A stretch of 52,561 nt of DNA from an uncultured Prevotellaceae bacterium (GCA_900316475.1 ONDA01000022.1:1-52561); one strand, 5' to 3'; counted from the first letter of the stretch, positions 14,659 through 23,099 are shown. The notes: generated by a model not told the origin, from the letters alone. Translations and numbers: made by a program.

Positions 14659-16448
14659 AGACGTTCGACCTGCAGGCCTGCACCAGTCAGGTGTACGCCC
14701 AATTTCCGGCCGCCCAGTGGCGCCCCGTCATCGGCATTACCGGCAACTACGAAGAACTGACCTGCAAACTCGGTCGGGGCTATTACGACAGCATCATCCG
14801 TGCCGGCGGCATACCTGTCATCATCCCCCCTTCGGCAGACAGCAATGTGCTGATGGGCACCCTCGACCGCATCGACGCCCTGCTGCTGAGCGGCGGTGCC
14901 GACATCAACCCCCTGTGGTGTGGCGAGGAGCCTGTTCCAGGACTGCACGGCATCAATCAGGAGCGCGACCTGCCCGAACTGCTCATCACGCGGCTGGCCT
15001 ACAACCGCCAGATGCCCATCCTTGGCATCTGCCGTGGCATACAGACATTGGCAGCGGCACTGGGCGGTAAGGTGTGTCAGGACATCTCAGCCACTGTCAA
15101 GCACTCTCAGGATGCCGACCGCTCTGAGCCCACGCACTCTGTCACTGTCAAAGAAGACTCCACCTTATATAATATATATAAAGCAAATCTCTCTCCTCTC
15201 ACATCCCCCCACTCTCCTCTCTCCTCTCTCCTCTCTCCTCTCCTCTACGTCAACTCCTTCCATCACCAGGCTGTTAGCGAGCCGGGCGACAAGTTCCGCG
15301 TCACGGCAACGGCACCCGACGGCATCATCGAGGCTATTGAGAGTACGGAGTACAAAAGCATCGTTGGCGTGCAGTGGCATCCGGAGTGCATGGGCGACGA
15401 CGGACAGCCGTTGTTCCGCTGGCTTGTGGCTGAAGCCGCTGCCTACCGTCAGGCCCAGCAACTCCACGACCGCGTGCTGACCCTCGACACCCATTGCGAC
15501 ACACCGATGTTCTTCCCGCAGGGCATCCACTTCGAGCAGCGCGACCCGCGCATTCTCGTCGACCTGCATAAGATGACCGAAGGCCGTCAGGATGCTACAA
15601 TCATGGTCTGCTACCTGCCGCAGCCGAAGCCCGGCGAGACGTTTGCCTCGAAGGTCGACTTCGACGTGCAGACGCCAACGCAGTATGCCGACTTGATTTT
15701 CAATAAGATAGAAGACATCGTCAACGCCAATGCACCATACATCGCCTTGGCACGCACACCCGACGACCTCGTAGCCAACAAGCGCAGCGGTCGCAAGAGC
15801 ATCATGCTGGGCATAGAGAACGGACTGGCTCTCGACGGCAAGCTGCAGAATGTCAGCCACTTCGCTAACCGTGGCGTCGTCTATATCACGCTGTGCCACA
15901 ACGGCGACAACGACCTCTGCGACTCTGCCAGAGGTACGGCCACCCACGGCGGCGTCAGTCCCTTCGGCGCCGAGGTCATTGGCGAGATGAACCGCTTAGG
16001 ACTGATGGTCGACCTGAGCCACGCGGCTGAGTCGTCCTTCTACGACGCCCTCGACATCAGTCAGACGCCCATCGTCTGCAGCCACTCGTCGTGCCGCGCC
16101 CTCTGCGACCATCCCCGTAACCTCACCGACGACCAGATGCGGCGCCTGGCGGCGAAAGGCGGTGTGATGCAGGTCACGCTCTACAACGGTTTCCTCGTCA
16201 ACGACGGTGAAGCCACCATCCTCGACGCCATGCGCCATCTGGAGCACGCCATCAGTATCATGGACATCGACCACGTGGGCCTCGGCACCGACTTCGACGG
16301 CGACGGTGGCATCCGCGGTCTGCGCGACTCGTCCGAACTGCTGCAGTTCACCCGCCAACTGCTCGCCCGCCGTTACAGCGAAGAGGACATCCGGAAAATC
16401 TGGGGCGGCAACTTCCTCCGCGTCATGGCGCAGGTGCAACGCGCGTAG
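14655..16448 (+). CDS. fusion of C26-type amidotransferase (gamma-Glu hydrolase) and M19 dipeptidase
   Basis: 597 residues from a GTG start (14655) that overlaps the regulator stop by 4 nt; the frame continues upstream only as a shadow. Residues 1-265 are a class I glutamine amidotransferase-like hydrolase of the PuuD type: nucleophile Cys126 in GICRGIQ, and His242/Glu244 in QWHPEC. Residues 270-597 are an M19 (renal dipeptidase) domain with metal ligands His280/Asp282 (DTHCDT), GIENG, HSSCRALCDHPRN and GTDFDGDG. It may split gamma-glutamyl peptides and then dipeptides. Residues about 170-197 are a low-complexity insertion encoded by an AT-rich stretch plus CTCTCCT repeats, before YVNSFHHQAV. 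Confidence 0.88.
   Translation: MKTFDLQACTSQVYAQFPAAQWRPVIGITGNYEELTCKLGRGYYDSIIRAGGIPVIIPPSADSNVLMGTLDRIDALLLSGGADINPLWCGEEPVPGLHGINQERDLPELLITRLAYNRQMPILGICRGIQTLAAALGGKVCQDISATVKHSQDADRSEPTHSVTVKEDSTLYNIYKANLSPLTSPHSPLSSLLSPLLYVNSFHHQAVSEPGDKFRVTATAPDGIIEAIESTEYKSIVGVQWHPECMGDDGQPLFRWLVAEAAAYRQAQQLHDRVLTLDTHCDTPMFFPQGIHFEQRDPRILVDLHKMTEGRQDATIMVCYLPQPKPGETFASKVDFDVQTPTQYADLIFNKIEDIVNANAPYIALARTPDDLVANKRSGRKSIMLGIENGLALDGKLQNVSHFANRGVVYITLCHNGDNDLCDSARGTATHGGVSPFGAEVIGEMNRLGLMVDLSHAAESSFYDALDISQTPIVCSHSSCRALCDHPRNLTDDQMRRLAAKGGVMQVTLYNGFLVNDGEATILDAMRHLEHAISIMDIDHVGLGTDFDGDGGIRGLRDSSELLQFTRQLLARRYSEEDIRKIWGGNFLRVMAQVQRA
15212..15246 (+). repeat. heptanucleotide tandem repeat inside the C26/M19 gene
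   Basis: Four perfect CTCTCCT units (15212-15239) plus a partial fifth, in frame within the coding sequence. Seven is not a multiple of three, so gain or loss of one unit shifts the frame before the second half of the amidotransferase and all of the dipeptidase domain. Confidence 0.85.
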
Positions 16449-16502
16449 ACAAGGATGTCACCGGGGCTAGCCAGGAAGCTACATCATAGCCAACAATAAC
16501 GA

Positions 16503-16538
16503 TTATGCTGAGAGAATTATTCTTTTAGCATAATTTTA
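16503..16538 (+). terminator. terminator of the C26/M19 gene
   Basis: TTATGCT (16503-16509) pairs with AGCATAA (16527-16533) around an internal AGA/TCT pair and is followed by TTTTA. The -33 TTTG of the next promoter starts directly after it. Confidence 0.65.
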
Positions 16539-16570
16539 TTTGCATAATTCAATCTTTGTTTGTAACTTTG
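16539..16570 (+). promoter_or_regulatory. promoter of the AAA ATPase gene
   Basis: TTTG (16539-16542), 20-nt spacer, TAACTTTG (16563-16570). It supports translation from 16604 rather than the upstream in-frame ATG at 16556. Confidence 0.8.
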
Positions 16571-16603
16571 CAACGAAAACGTGTCTTTAATAGCTTTCTG
16601 ACT

Positions 16604-17764
16604 ATGAATATCAATCCTTTTGTTCTCAGTCCGGCGATTCCCGACGAGTTGTTCTGTGACCGTCAGGCGGAATCGTTATCATTAATAAAAAGCATCCAGA
16701 ACCAAGAGAATGTCGTGCTGATATCTCCACGACGAGTAGGGAAAACAGGGTTAATCTATCACTGTTTCAACCAGCCGGAGATAAGCGACAACTATATCAC
16801 TGTTTCTATTGACATACTTCATACCACCTCTTTTCAAGAATTCATCAAGGAACTGGGGGATGCCGTATTCAATGTTGTAGCAAAACGCAACGAGAAACTG
16901 ACGAAGCTGTTTGTCGCCACCCTTCGGTCACTCAATGGCAGCTTTGGTATAGACCCCATCACGTATCTGCCGACTTTTGATGTCAAGTTGGGACAAATCG
17001 TTGCGCCGGAATACACGCTTGACGAAATATTCGCTTATCTTGAGAAGGCTGACAGGCCATGTATCGTTGCCATTGACGAATTCCAGCAGATTGCAAAATA
17101 TCCGGAAGGCAACATTGAGGCACTACTAAGAGGACGTATCCAGAAACTGACCAACACGCACTTCATATTTGCCGGTTCTGAGCGTCGTATGATGAACGAG
17201 ATGTTTTTCTCAGACAGACGGCCATTCTATCAGAGTGCTACATTATTGCAGCTGGACCCCATAGACCTGAATATATACAGCGAATTCAGTATTCGGCAGT
17301 TTAAAGCCTCCGGCAAGGACGTTGAGACAGATGCTATCACATGGGCATACCATCTCTTTGACGGCGTTACGATGTATGTGCATAAGCTATTGCACGATTC
17401 TTATGCCGACACAGCAATAGGAGGGGTCTGTGATATAGCCGCCATTCAGTATGCCGCAGAGCAACTGATTCAGCAAAACGCCAAGCGGTTGCAGGAACTG
17501 CTTTCATACGTCACGGAACAACAGAAAGAAGTGTTGTATGCCATTGCTGCCGATCGTTGTGTCTCACGAATCACGTCATCCGATTTCGTAAAACGCCACC
17601 ATCTGAAGTCTGCCAGTGCCGTACAATCTGCTGTCAAGAGACTGTTAGATCTCGACCTTGTCACCGAACAGCACAAATCTTATACCATATCCGACCCTCT
17701 TCTAAGAGTTTGGATTACCCGCGATGCGTTTCCCTCTCCGTTAGGCGACCTATCCCGTAGGTAG
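16604..17764 (+). CDS. AAA-family ATP-binding protein (archaeal-type ATPase family)
   Basis: 386 residues. Walker A SPRRVGKTGL (Lys47-Thr48), Walker B CIVAIDEFQQI (Asp158/Glu159), and a sensor-like segment HFIFAGSERRMMNEM. The C-terminal third looks like a winged-helix domain (LSYVTEQQKEVLYAIA; RLLDLDLVTEQHKSYTISDP). The layout is that of the orphan STAND/archaeal ATPases common in Bacteroidales, whose function is mostly unknown. Its composition is lower in GC than its neighbours, and it is monocistronic between two terminators, consistent with acquisition. No partner nuclease or toxin is nearby. Confidence 0.8.
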   Translation: MNINPFVLSPAIPDELFCDRQAESLSLIKSIQNQENVVLISPRRVGKTGLIYHCFNQPEISDNYITVSIDILHTTSFQEFIKELGDAVFNVVAKRNEKLTKLFVATLRSLNGSFGIDPITYLPTFDVKLGQIVAPEYTLDEIFAYLEKADRPCIVAIDEFQQIAKYPEGNIEALLRGRIQKLTNTHFIFAGSERRMMNEMFFSDRRPFYQSATLLQLDPIDLNIYSEFSIRQFKASGKDVETDAITWAYHLFDGVTMYVHKLLHDSYADTAIGGVCDIAAIQYAAEQLIQQNAKRLQELLSYVTEQQKEVLYAIAADRCVSRITSSDFVKRHHLKSASAVQSAVKRLLDLDLVTEQHKSYTISDPLLRVWITRDAFPSPLGDLSRR

Positions 17765-17812
17765 ACCACGAAATGGTGGTATCGTGGAAGCCGCCGCTAT
17801 CAGTAATTTATC

Positions 17813-17843
17813 AGCCGAAAGTTTTGCGCTTTCGGCTTTTTTC
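17813..17843 (+). terminator. intrinsic terminator overlapping the next promoter
   Basis: AGCCGAAAG (17813-17821), 7-nt loop, CTTTCGGCT (17829-17837), then TTTTTC. The loop supplies the TTTG of the promoter that follows. Confidence 0.9.
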
Positions 17844-17853
17844 TCTACCTTTG
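17823..17853 (+). promoter_or_regulatory. promoter of the M28/QC-like lipoprotein gene
   Basis: TTTG (17823-17826) lies in the terminator loop; after a 19-nt spacer comes TACCTTTG (17846-17853). The transcript would start near 17860, so the ATG at 17881 is used. Confidence 0.75.
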
Positions 17854-17880
17854 TCGCCGATTTCCCTCAAGTCGATGTAT

Positions 17881-18864
17881 ATGAAACCATTTTTGATAGC
17901 AGTGGCTGTACTACTGATGACAGCCTGTAACAGTACGAAGAAGAGTCAAAACGAGGCGGCAACGGCTGCCGAGCCTGTCGGCCCGTCATTTGTGGCCGAC
18001 TCGGCCTACCTGTTCTGCGAACAGCAGTGCCAGTTCGGACCGCGGACGATGAACAGCGAGGCCCACGACCGTTGTGGTGAGTGGATAGCCGGCAAGTTCA
18101 GGACGTATGGCATGGAGGTGACGCTGCAGAAGGCCGACCTCCGCGGCTACGACGGTACGGTGCTGAAGAGTACCAACATCATAGCGGCCTATAAGCCCGA
18201 ACAGAAGGAGCGCGTCCTGCTCTGCGCCCACTGGGACAGCCGTCCGTGGGCTGACAACGATCCCGACGAGGCCAACCACCACAAGCCCGTGATGGCCGCC
18301 AACGACGGTGCCTCGGGTGTGGCGGTGATGCTGGAGATAGCCCGTCTGCTGCAAGGCGACAGCTTAGGCATCGGCGTAGACTTCATCTGTTTCGATGCCG
18401 AGGACTGGGGCACACCGCAGTGGGCTGAAAGCGACGACGACAGCGACACCTGGGCACTCGGCGCCCAGCACTGGGCAACCCATCTGCACCGCGAGGGCTA
18501 CACCGCCCGCTATGGCATTCTGCTCGACATGGTAGGTGGCCAGGGCGCGAAGTTCTATCAGGAACAGATGTCGACGTACTTTGCACCCGAGGTGGTCAGC
18601 AAGGTGTGGGCTGCCGCCGAGACTGTGGGCTACGGCAGCTACTTCCCCAAGGAGGATGGCGGCGGTATTACCGACGACCACCTGCCCGTCAACCAGAAGG
18701 CCAAGATTCCCTGTATCGACATCATACCCTACTATCCCGACTGCACAGCCAGCTCCTTCGGTCCGACGTGGCATACCGTTAACGACGATATGCAGCACAT
18801 AGACCGCAACACCCTGCAGGCCGTCGGGCAAACGATTATCCAAGTTCTCTTTTCAGAGAAATAG
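17881..18864 (+). CDS. M28-family lipoprotein, probable glutaminyl-peptide cyclotransferase
   Basis: 327 residues. Lipobox LMTAC (Cys16) places it on the periplasmic side of a membrane. Metal-site segments are AHWDSRPWADND, AANDGASGVAVML, CFDAEDWG and WHTVNDD. The overall pattern (DWGTPQWAESDDDSDTW, then LGAQHWA; DGGGITDDHLPVNQKAKIP; FGPTWHTVNDD) recalls the single-zinc type II glutaminyl cyclases of Bacteroidetes more than two-zinc aminopeptidases. Such an enzyme turns N-terminal Gln, exposed after signal-peptide cleavage, into pyroglutamate, and many exported proteins in this window have Gln there. An alternative ATG lies two codons upstream (17875). An aminopeptidase remains the main alternative. 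Confidence 0.78.
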   Translation: MKPFLIAVAVLLMTACNSTKKSQNEAATAAEPVGPSFVADSAYLFCEQQCQFGPRTMNSEAHDRCGEWIAGKFRTYGMEVTLQKADLRGYDGTVLKSTNIIAAYKPEQKERVLLCAHWDSRPWADNDPDEANHHKPVMAANDGASGVAVMLEIARLLQGDSLGIGVDFICFDAEDWGTPQWAESDDDSDTWALGAQHWATHLHREGYTARYGILLDMVGGQGAKFYQEQMSTYFAPEVVSKVWAAAETVGYGSYFPKEDGGGITDDHLPVNQKAKIPCIDIIPYYPDCTASSFGPTWHTVNDDMQHIDRNTLQAVGQTIIQVLFSEK

Positions 18865-19473
18865 TCACAGCTGTCCCGCTTCGACTAACAAAACGACGCG
18901 TTCCGTCAAGCGGTCGGTGCCATCGGGGTCGTACTCCTTCTTCAGACTCGCACCGAACGCCCAGGCAAACGCCTGCCAGAAACCGGCGCGCAGCGGACCC
19001 ATAAAAGCCTGGATGGCCTCGTAGCTCGTGGAGTTGCACTCGCGGTTGATGAGCTTGATGAGCAGTTTGCCCTGCGAGTAAGTCAGCTTCTTCATCTTCG
19101 GCTTGTATTCGCGAAAGACGCTCTGCTCCACTCGCTTCATGTGCTCGTCCTTCGCCTTCTTGTCAGGCAGCGTCTCCAAGTATTCCGCCGTCTCTATCAG
19201 TATCTGCCGCACCTCCTTGGCCAGCGGCAGCGTCTTCTTCACGTTGTTCACCAGTCGCATGTACGACTTCTGCTGACGCTTGCTGTTGAACGTCATCTGC
19301 GGGTACACGTAGACGTTAGACATCTCCATGTACTGGATGCTGTCGCCGTCGCGTAACACCTTGCTCACCTTCACCGTAGGCACGAAGGTGGGGGCACCGG
19401 CGTCCGGTGTCGCCTCCTGTGCCAGCCCCATTGTGGCCGCGCAGAGCATGATGATCATGAACGAAAGTCTCAT
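18865..19473 (-). CDS. DUF4294 family secreted protein
   Basis: 202 residues from ATG 19473. Signal peptide MRLSFMIIMLCAATMGLA with cleavage before Gln. The conserved core (MSNVYVYPQMTFNSKRQQKS; YMRLVNNVKKTLPLAKEVRQ; KLTYSQGKLLIKLINRE; GFWQAFAWAFGASLKKEYDP) is that of the Bacteroidetes-specific DUF4294 family, whose function is unknown. It converges with the QC-like gene (no gap) and diverges from the helix-hairpin-helix gene, with -7 boxes at 19482-19489 on this strand and 19534-19541 on the other. Confidence 0.85.
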   Translation of the reverse strand: MRLSFMIIMLCAATMGLAQEATPDAGAPTFVPTVKVSKVLRDGDSIQYMEMSNVYVYPQMTFNSKRQQKSYMRLVNNVKKTLPLAKEVRQILIETAEYLETLPDKKAKDEHMKRVEQSVFREYKPKMKKLTYSQGKLLIKLINRECNSTSYEAIQAFMGPLRAGFWQAFAWAFGASLKKEYDPDGTDRLTERVVLLVEAGQL

Positions 19474-19481
19474 TGCGGCTG

Positions 19482-19489
19482 CAAAGGTA
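19482..19489 (-). promoter_or_regulatory. -7 box of the DUF4294 gene
   Basis: TACCTTTG on the minus strand, 9 nt before the ATG at 19473, so the leader would be very short. No clear -33 element. Confidence 0.5.
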
Positions 19490-19533
19490 CAAAATAAATA
19501 AGAAAGGTGTGGTGACAAATAAGATTTTTTTCG

Positions 19534-19541
19534 TACTTTTG
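19534..19541 (+). promoter_or_regulatory. -7 box of the helix-hairpin-helix gene
   Basis: TACTTTTG ends only 4 nt before the ATG at 19546, implying an almost leaderless transcript. Confidence 0.5.
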
Positions 19542-19545
19542 CATT

Positions 19546-21528
19546 ATGAAAGCACTCTTGACGATTGTGTTACTGCTGACCGGCCTCTGTTCAGCGGCTC
19601 AGGACCACCGCTCGTGGGAACCGTTGCTGGCCCAGGTGCTCACCTCCGACGACCTGGATGCTGAGACGTGGGAGGACACCTACACCCTGCTCTGCGAACT
19701 GGAGGAGCAGCCGCTCGACCTGAACACCGTGAGCCGCGAGGAGCTTGAGCAATTGCCCTTTCTCTCTGCCCGTCAGGTAGAGGACATCATGGCCTATCTC
19801 TACTTCTACGGTCCTATGAAGTCACTCAGTGAATTGCGCATGGTCAAGACCCTCGACCAACTTCAGGTGAACCTGCTCCGCTGCTTCGTCTATGTCGACG
19901 AAGAACGCATAGAGTCGCCTTATCCCCGTCTGAGCGACATGCTGCGCTATGGCCGTCACGAACTGATGGGCAACCTCCGCGTGCCGTTCTATGAACGAGC
20001 GGGCGACAAGAGCGGCTACCAGGGCTATCCTTACCGCCATTGGGGGCGCTACCAGCTGACCTGTCGCGACTACGTGAAGCTTGGCGTCGTCTTCTCGCAG
20101 GATGCCGGCGAACCCTTCTTGGCCAACTGTAACAAGGCGGGCTACGACTTCTATTCCTATTACCTGCAGCTGAAGCATCTGCACCGTATCGAGAATCTTG
20201 TCGTCGGCAACTACAAACTGTCTGCCGGCATGGGACTCGTGCTCAACAACAGCTTCGCCATGGGCAAGCTGGTGGCGCTTCAGCAGTTGGGACGCAGCAC
20301 CAACACCGTGCGCCCTCATGCCTCGCGCTCACAGTCGGGCTATTTTCGTGGCGCAGCGGCCACCGTCAGTCTGTCGCAGCACTCTCAGTTGACGGCCTTC
20401 GCCTCCTACCGTCCGCAGGATGCTACCCTCAACGCCGACGGCACGGCAGCTACCTTGCTCGCCGACGGCTACCACCGGACGCAAACGGAGATAGACAAGA
20501 AGAACAACACACATGCCACCGACGCCGGTGCTCGTTTCCTTTACCGCAGCGGTCCCTTGCACGCCGGCGCTACACTCGTCTATACCCATTTCGACCGCGA
20601 GTTGCGCCCCAACACCGCCATCCTCTACCGCCGCCATTATGCTCAGGGCAACGACTTCATGAATGTCAGTGCCGACTACGGCTACCTTCATCACCGTTTC
20701 CGGCTGAACGGAGAGACGGCCATCAACCGTGCCGGTGCCCTGGCCACCATCAACAGTCTGAACGCAAGCGTCGGCGACCAGCTCAGCCTGATGCTCCTCC
20801 ACCGTTTCTACAGCTACCGCTACACGGCGCTCTATGCCCGTTCGCTGAGCGAGGGCGGCAGGGTGCAGAATGAGAATGGCGTCTATCTGGGACTGACATG
20901 GAAACCCTCTCCCCACCTCAGCCTGCAGGCCTACACCGACTACGCCTATTTCGCCTGGGCACGTTCGCAGGCGTCGCTGTCGTCCAGCGCCTGGGACAAC
21001 CTTGTGACGGCTGTCTACAGTCGGCAGACGTGGAGTCTGACGGGGCGCTACCGCCTGCATCTGAAACAGAAGGACAACGAGACGAAGACGGCCCTCGACA
21101 ACCTGTCGGAACACCGCTTCCGACTGGCCTTCAGCCGGTTGGAGCTGGGACCGCTGAGCACCACCACCCAGACGGACGGCATCGTCGCCGGCAGCGACTG
21201 GGGCTATATGCTGACGCAGACCGTCAACGCCCGCTGGCCGGCGCTCTTGCTGAATGTCGGTGGCGGCTATTTCCATACCACGGGCTACGACAGCCGCCTC
21301 TACACCTACGAGCGCGGCCCTCTCTACAGTTTCTCGTTTCCCGCCTACTACGGCGAGGGCTTCCGTCTCCACCTGTTGGCACAGGTCAAGCTCGGCGGTA
21401 GCTTGTCGCTGACGGCCAAACTCGGCTACACCCGTTACTCCGACCGCAGCACGATAGGCAGCGGTCTACAACAGATAGACGGTCCCTCGCAAACAGACCT
21501 TGACCTACAAGCGCGCTGGAAGTTCTAA
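19546..21528 (+). CDS. helix-hairpin-helix domain protein, probably envelope-located
   Basis: 660 residues. Signal peptide ends CSAA, before Gln. Residues about 50-125 carry two helix-hairpin-helix units (PLDLNTVSREELEQLPFLSA; MKSLSELRMVKTLDQLQVN) like ComEA-type domains. Residues about 140-660 are a long series of alternating aromatic/polar strands with many Tyr/Arg/Gly and a terminal aromatic (LDLQARWKF), as in outer-membrane beta-barrels. A DNA-uptake or surface role is possible but unproven. The last 24 nt overlap the convergent glycosyltransferase gene. Confidence 0.7.
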   Translation: MKALLTIVLLLTGLCSAAQDHRSWEPLLAQVLTSDDLDAETWEDTYTLLCELEEQPLDLNTVSREELEQLPFLSARQVEDIMAYLYFYGPMKSLSELRMVKTLDQLQVNLLRCFVYVDEERIESPYPRLSDMLRYGRHELMGNLRVPFYERAGDKSGYQGYPYRHWGRYQLTCRDYVKLGVVFSQDAGEPFLANCNKAGYDFYSYYLQLKHLHRIENLVVGNYKLSAGMGLVLNNSFAMGKLVALQQLGRSTNTVRPHASRSQSGYFRGAAATVSLSQHSQLTAFASYRPQDATLNADGTAATLLADGYHRTQTEIDKKNNTHATDAGARFLYRSGPLHAGATLVYTHFDRELRPNTAILYRRHYAQGNDFMNVSADYGYLHHRFRLNGETAINRAGALATINSLNASVGDQLSLMLLHRFYSYRYTALYARSLSEGGRVQNENGVYLGLTWKPSPHLSLQAYTDYAYFAWARSQASLSSSAWDNLVTAVYSRQTWSLTGRYRLHLKQKDNETKTALDNLSEHRFRLAFSRLELGPLSTTTQTDGIVAGSDWGYMLTQTVNARWPALLLNVGGGYFHTTGYDSRLYTYERGPLYSFSFPAYYGEGFRLHLLAQVKLGGSLSLTAKLGYTRYSDRSTIGSGLQQIDGPSQTDLDLQARWKF

Positions 21529-22662
21529 CACACGGCGATAGACATCCATCACCTGACCTGCCACGTCGGTCCCCTCGAAGCGGCGTACATACTCGCGGCT
21601 GCGCCGGATGCGCTCTTCGCGCCCAGTAGCCCCGTGCAGCAACTGCCCGACGGCAGCGGCCAACGCCCCGTCGTCGTCAGGGGCGACGTATAGGCAGTCG
21701 GGACCACCCGCCTCTTCTAAGCACGACCCCGTGGCAGCCACTACAGGCAGACCGCTGTGTATCGCCTCGATGATAGGAATGCCGAACCCTTCGTAACGCG
21801 AAGGGTAGACAAACACCTCGGCCATCTGGTAGAGCGCCTGCAGGTCGCCGTCGGGCACACCGTGCAGGAAGTGGACGCGCTGGGCGAGTCCTGCGGCAGC
21901 GGCCTCTCGCAGCACCTGCTGCGAGTATGTCGTCTGGCGCCCCACGGCCACCAGGTGGATGTCCTCTGGCAAGTGGCGCAAGGCCTTCACGGCCAGCAGT
22001 ATATTCTTGCGCTCCTCAATGGAGCCGACGCTGAGTACCAGTCTGCCCGACAAGCCATAGCGGTTGCGGACAGCCTCCATCTGCGCCTGGGCCACCGTCT
22101 CGGCAAAGCGCGGCGAACAGCTCTGGTAGATGACGTCGATGCGGTCGGCACTGACGCCGCCCAGCGCCATCACGTCTTCCTTCGTCCGCTCACTGATGGC
22201 TATCACGCGGTCGGCCTCGCGACAGGCCACGCGGAACTTCCATTCGTAAATCTGCCTGTCTATCCAGTGGTAGTACTCCGGGTGGCGCATGAAGATGAGG
22301 TCGTGAATGGTCACTACCGAGCGTATGCCAGCCCGCCGCAAGCCTCGCGGCAGCTCGCCCGTCAGTCCGTGGTAGAGGCTGACGCCGTCGCGCCGCAGGT
22401 CGTCCACGATACCGCCGATGCGCCACAGCGACCGCTGCAGCTTCAGCGGACGGTGCTGCGGATACACAAATCTCAGCCGCTCCGTCTCCTTCACCTGCTG
22501 TCGCAGACTGTCGCGTCCGCCATCGGGCGCATAGAGCAGCAGCTGCCAGTCGGCAGGCGCCACACGCGCCAAGTCGTTCACCAGCGTCCGTCCGTAGTTG
22601 CCCAACCCGGTGCCGTTGCGCACCACTCTCTTGGCATCAAAGCCTATCACCGTTTTTCCCAT
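21505..22662 (-). CDS. glycosyltransferase family 4 (GT-B fold)
   Basis: 385 residues, cytoplasmic. The N-terminal domain (MGKTVIGFDAKRVVRNGTGLGNYGR) binds acceptor and the C-terminal domain binds nucleotide sugar: SVGSIEERKNILLAVKAL, VAVGRQTTYS, YPSRYEGFGIPIIEAIHSGL with the E-x7-E motif, and PVVAATGSCLEEAG. It adds a hexose, probably to a surface glycan. No neighbouring polysaccharide genes, so the pathway is not defined. Its transcript starts about 115 nt upstream and carries a foldable leader (22686-22750). Confidence 0.88.
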   Translation of the reverse strand: MGKTVIGFDAKRVVRNGTGLGNYGRTLVNDLARVAPADWQLLLYAPDGGRDSLRQQVKETERLRFVYPQHRPLKLQRSLWRIGGIVDDLRRDGVSLYHGLTGELPRGLRRAGIRSVVTIHDLIFMRHPEYYHWIDRQIYEWKFRVACREADRVIAISERTKEDVMALGGVSADRIDVIYQSCSPRFAETVAQAQMEAVRNRYGLSGRLVLSVGSIEERKNILLAVKALRHLPEDIHLVAVGRQTTYSQQVLREAAAAGLAQRVHFLHGVPDGDLQALYQMAEVFVYPSRYEGFGIPIIEAIHSGLPVVAATGSCLEEAGGPDCLYVAPDDDGALAAAVGQLLHGATGREERIRRSREYVRRFEGTDVAGQVMDVYRRVLELPARL

Positions 22663-22685
22663 AGCAAGGAGACCCCATCAGCTCG

Positions 22686-22750
22686 GAGCAGAACAACTTC
22701 TTGAATCCGTAATCGGTGTACGGATTCACGTATCTTTCGTGATTCTGCTC
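22686..22750 (-). promoter_or_regulatory. three-way-junction leader RNA candidate of the glycosyltransferase gene
   Basis: Minus strand: an outer helix GAGCAGAA/TTCTGCTC (22743-22750 with 22686-22693) encloses hairpin TCACG-AAAGATA-CGTGA and hairpin GAATCCGTA-CACCGAT-TACGGATTC (22703-22727). The fold lies between promoter and start codon. It matches no riboswitch class I know. Confidence 0.5.
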
Positions 22751-22783
22751 TACCATTATTGTAACGCTTTTGAAATTATGCAG

Positions 22784-22814
22784 CAAAGATACACATTTTC
22801 CGCGAAACGACAAA
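22784..22814 (-). promoter_or_regulatory. glycosyltransferase promoter
   Basis: Minus strand: TTTG (22811-22814), 19-nt spacer, TATCTTTG (22784-22791). Confidence 0.8.
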
Positions 22815-22863
22815 GTCTTTTGCCGGAATCTTCTTCTTTCGCTACTTTTTCTCCGTAGAGCAG

Positions 22864-22931
22864 GCTCCGTGAAAGTCCGTTCAGTCTGATGCCAAAACCA
22901 TAGCTCCGTGAAAGTCCGTTCAGTCCGATGC
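22864..22931. repeat. two direct 29-bp repeats
   Basis: GCTCCGTGAAAGTCCGTTCA plus GTCYGATGC occurs at 22864-22892 and 22903-22931 with one difference, 39 nt apart. The rest of the intergenic stretch to 23050 has no gene; 23026-23056 is a degenerate CTGAACTTT repeat. Confidence 0.8.
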
Positions 22932-23058
22932 GTATTTTGTAATGTCTACTTGTCATTTGGCCCTGACGAAGGCTGGGCGTGCGACTTTTTTTGCGTTTTT
23001 ATGCATTCTTGTAAACACAAAACCCTGAACTTTGAACCCCGAACTCTGAACTTTTTGC

Positions 23059-23066
23059 TACCTTTG
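23059..23066 (+). promoter_or_regulatory. -7 box of the anion transporter gene
   Basis: TACCTTTG, 33 nt before the ATG at 23100. The nearest TTTG (23031-23034) is 24 nt away, longer than usual. Confidence 0.5.
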
Positions 23067-23099
23067 CAGCCGCAAAATTAAAAACCATAAGAATAGTCC

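Noticed and set aside
22864-22931. CRISPR array
   Set aside because: Only two repeats with an 10-nt gap and no cas genes; the 21-bp blocks at 50221 and 51931 have no spacers.
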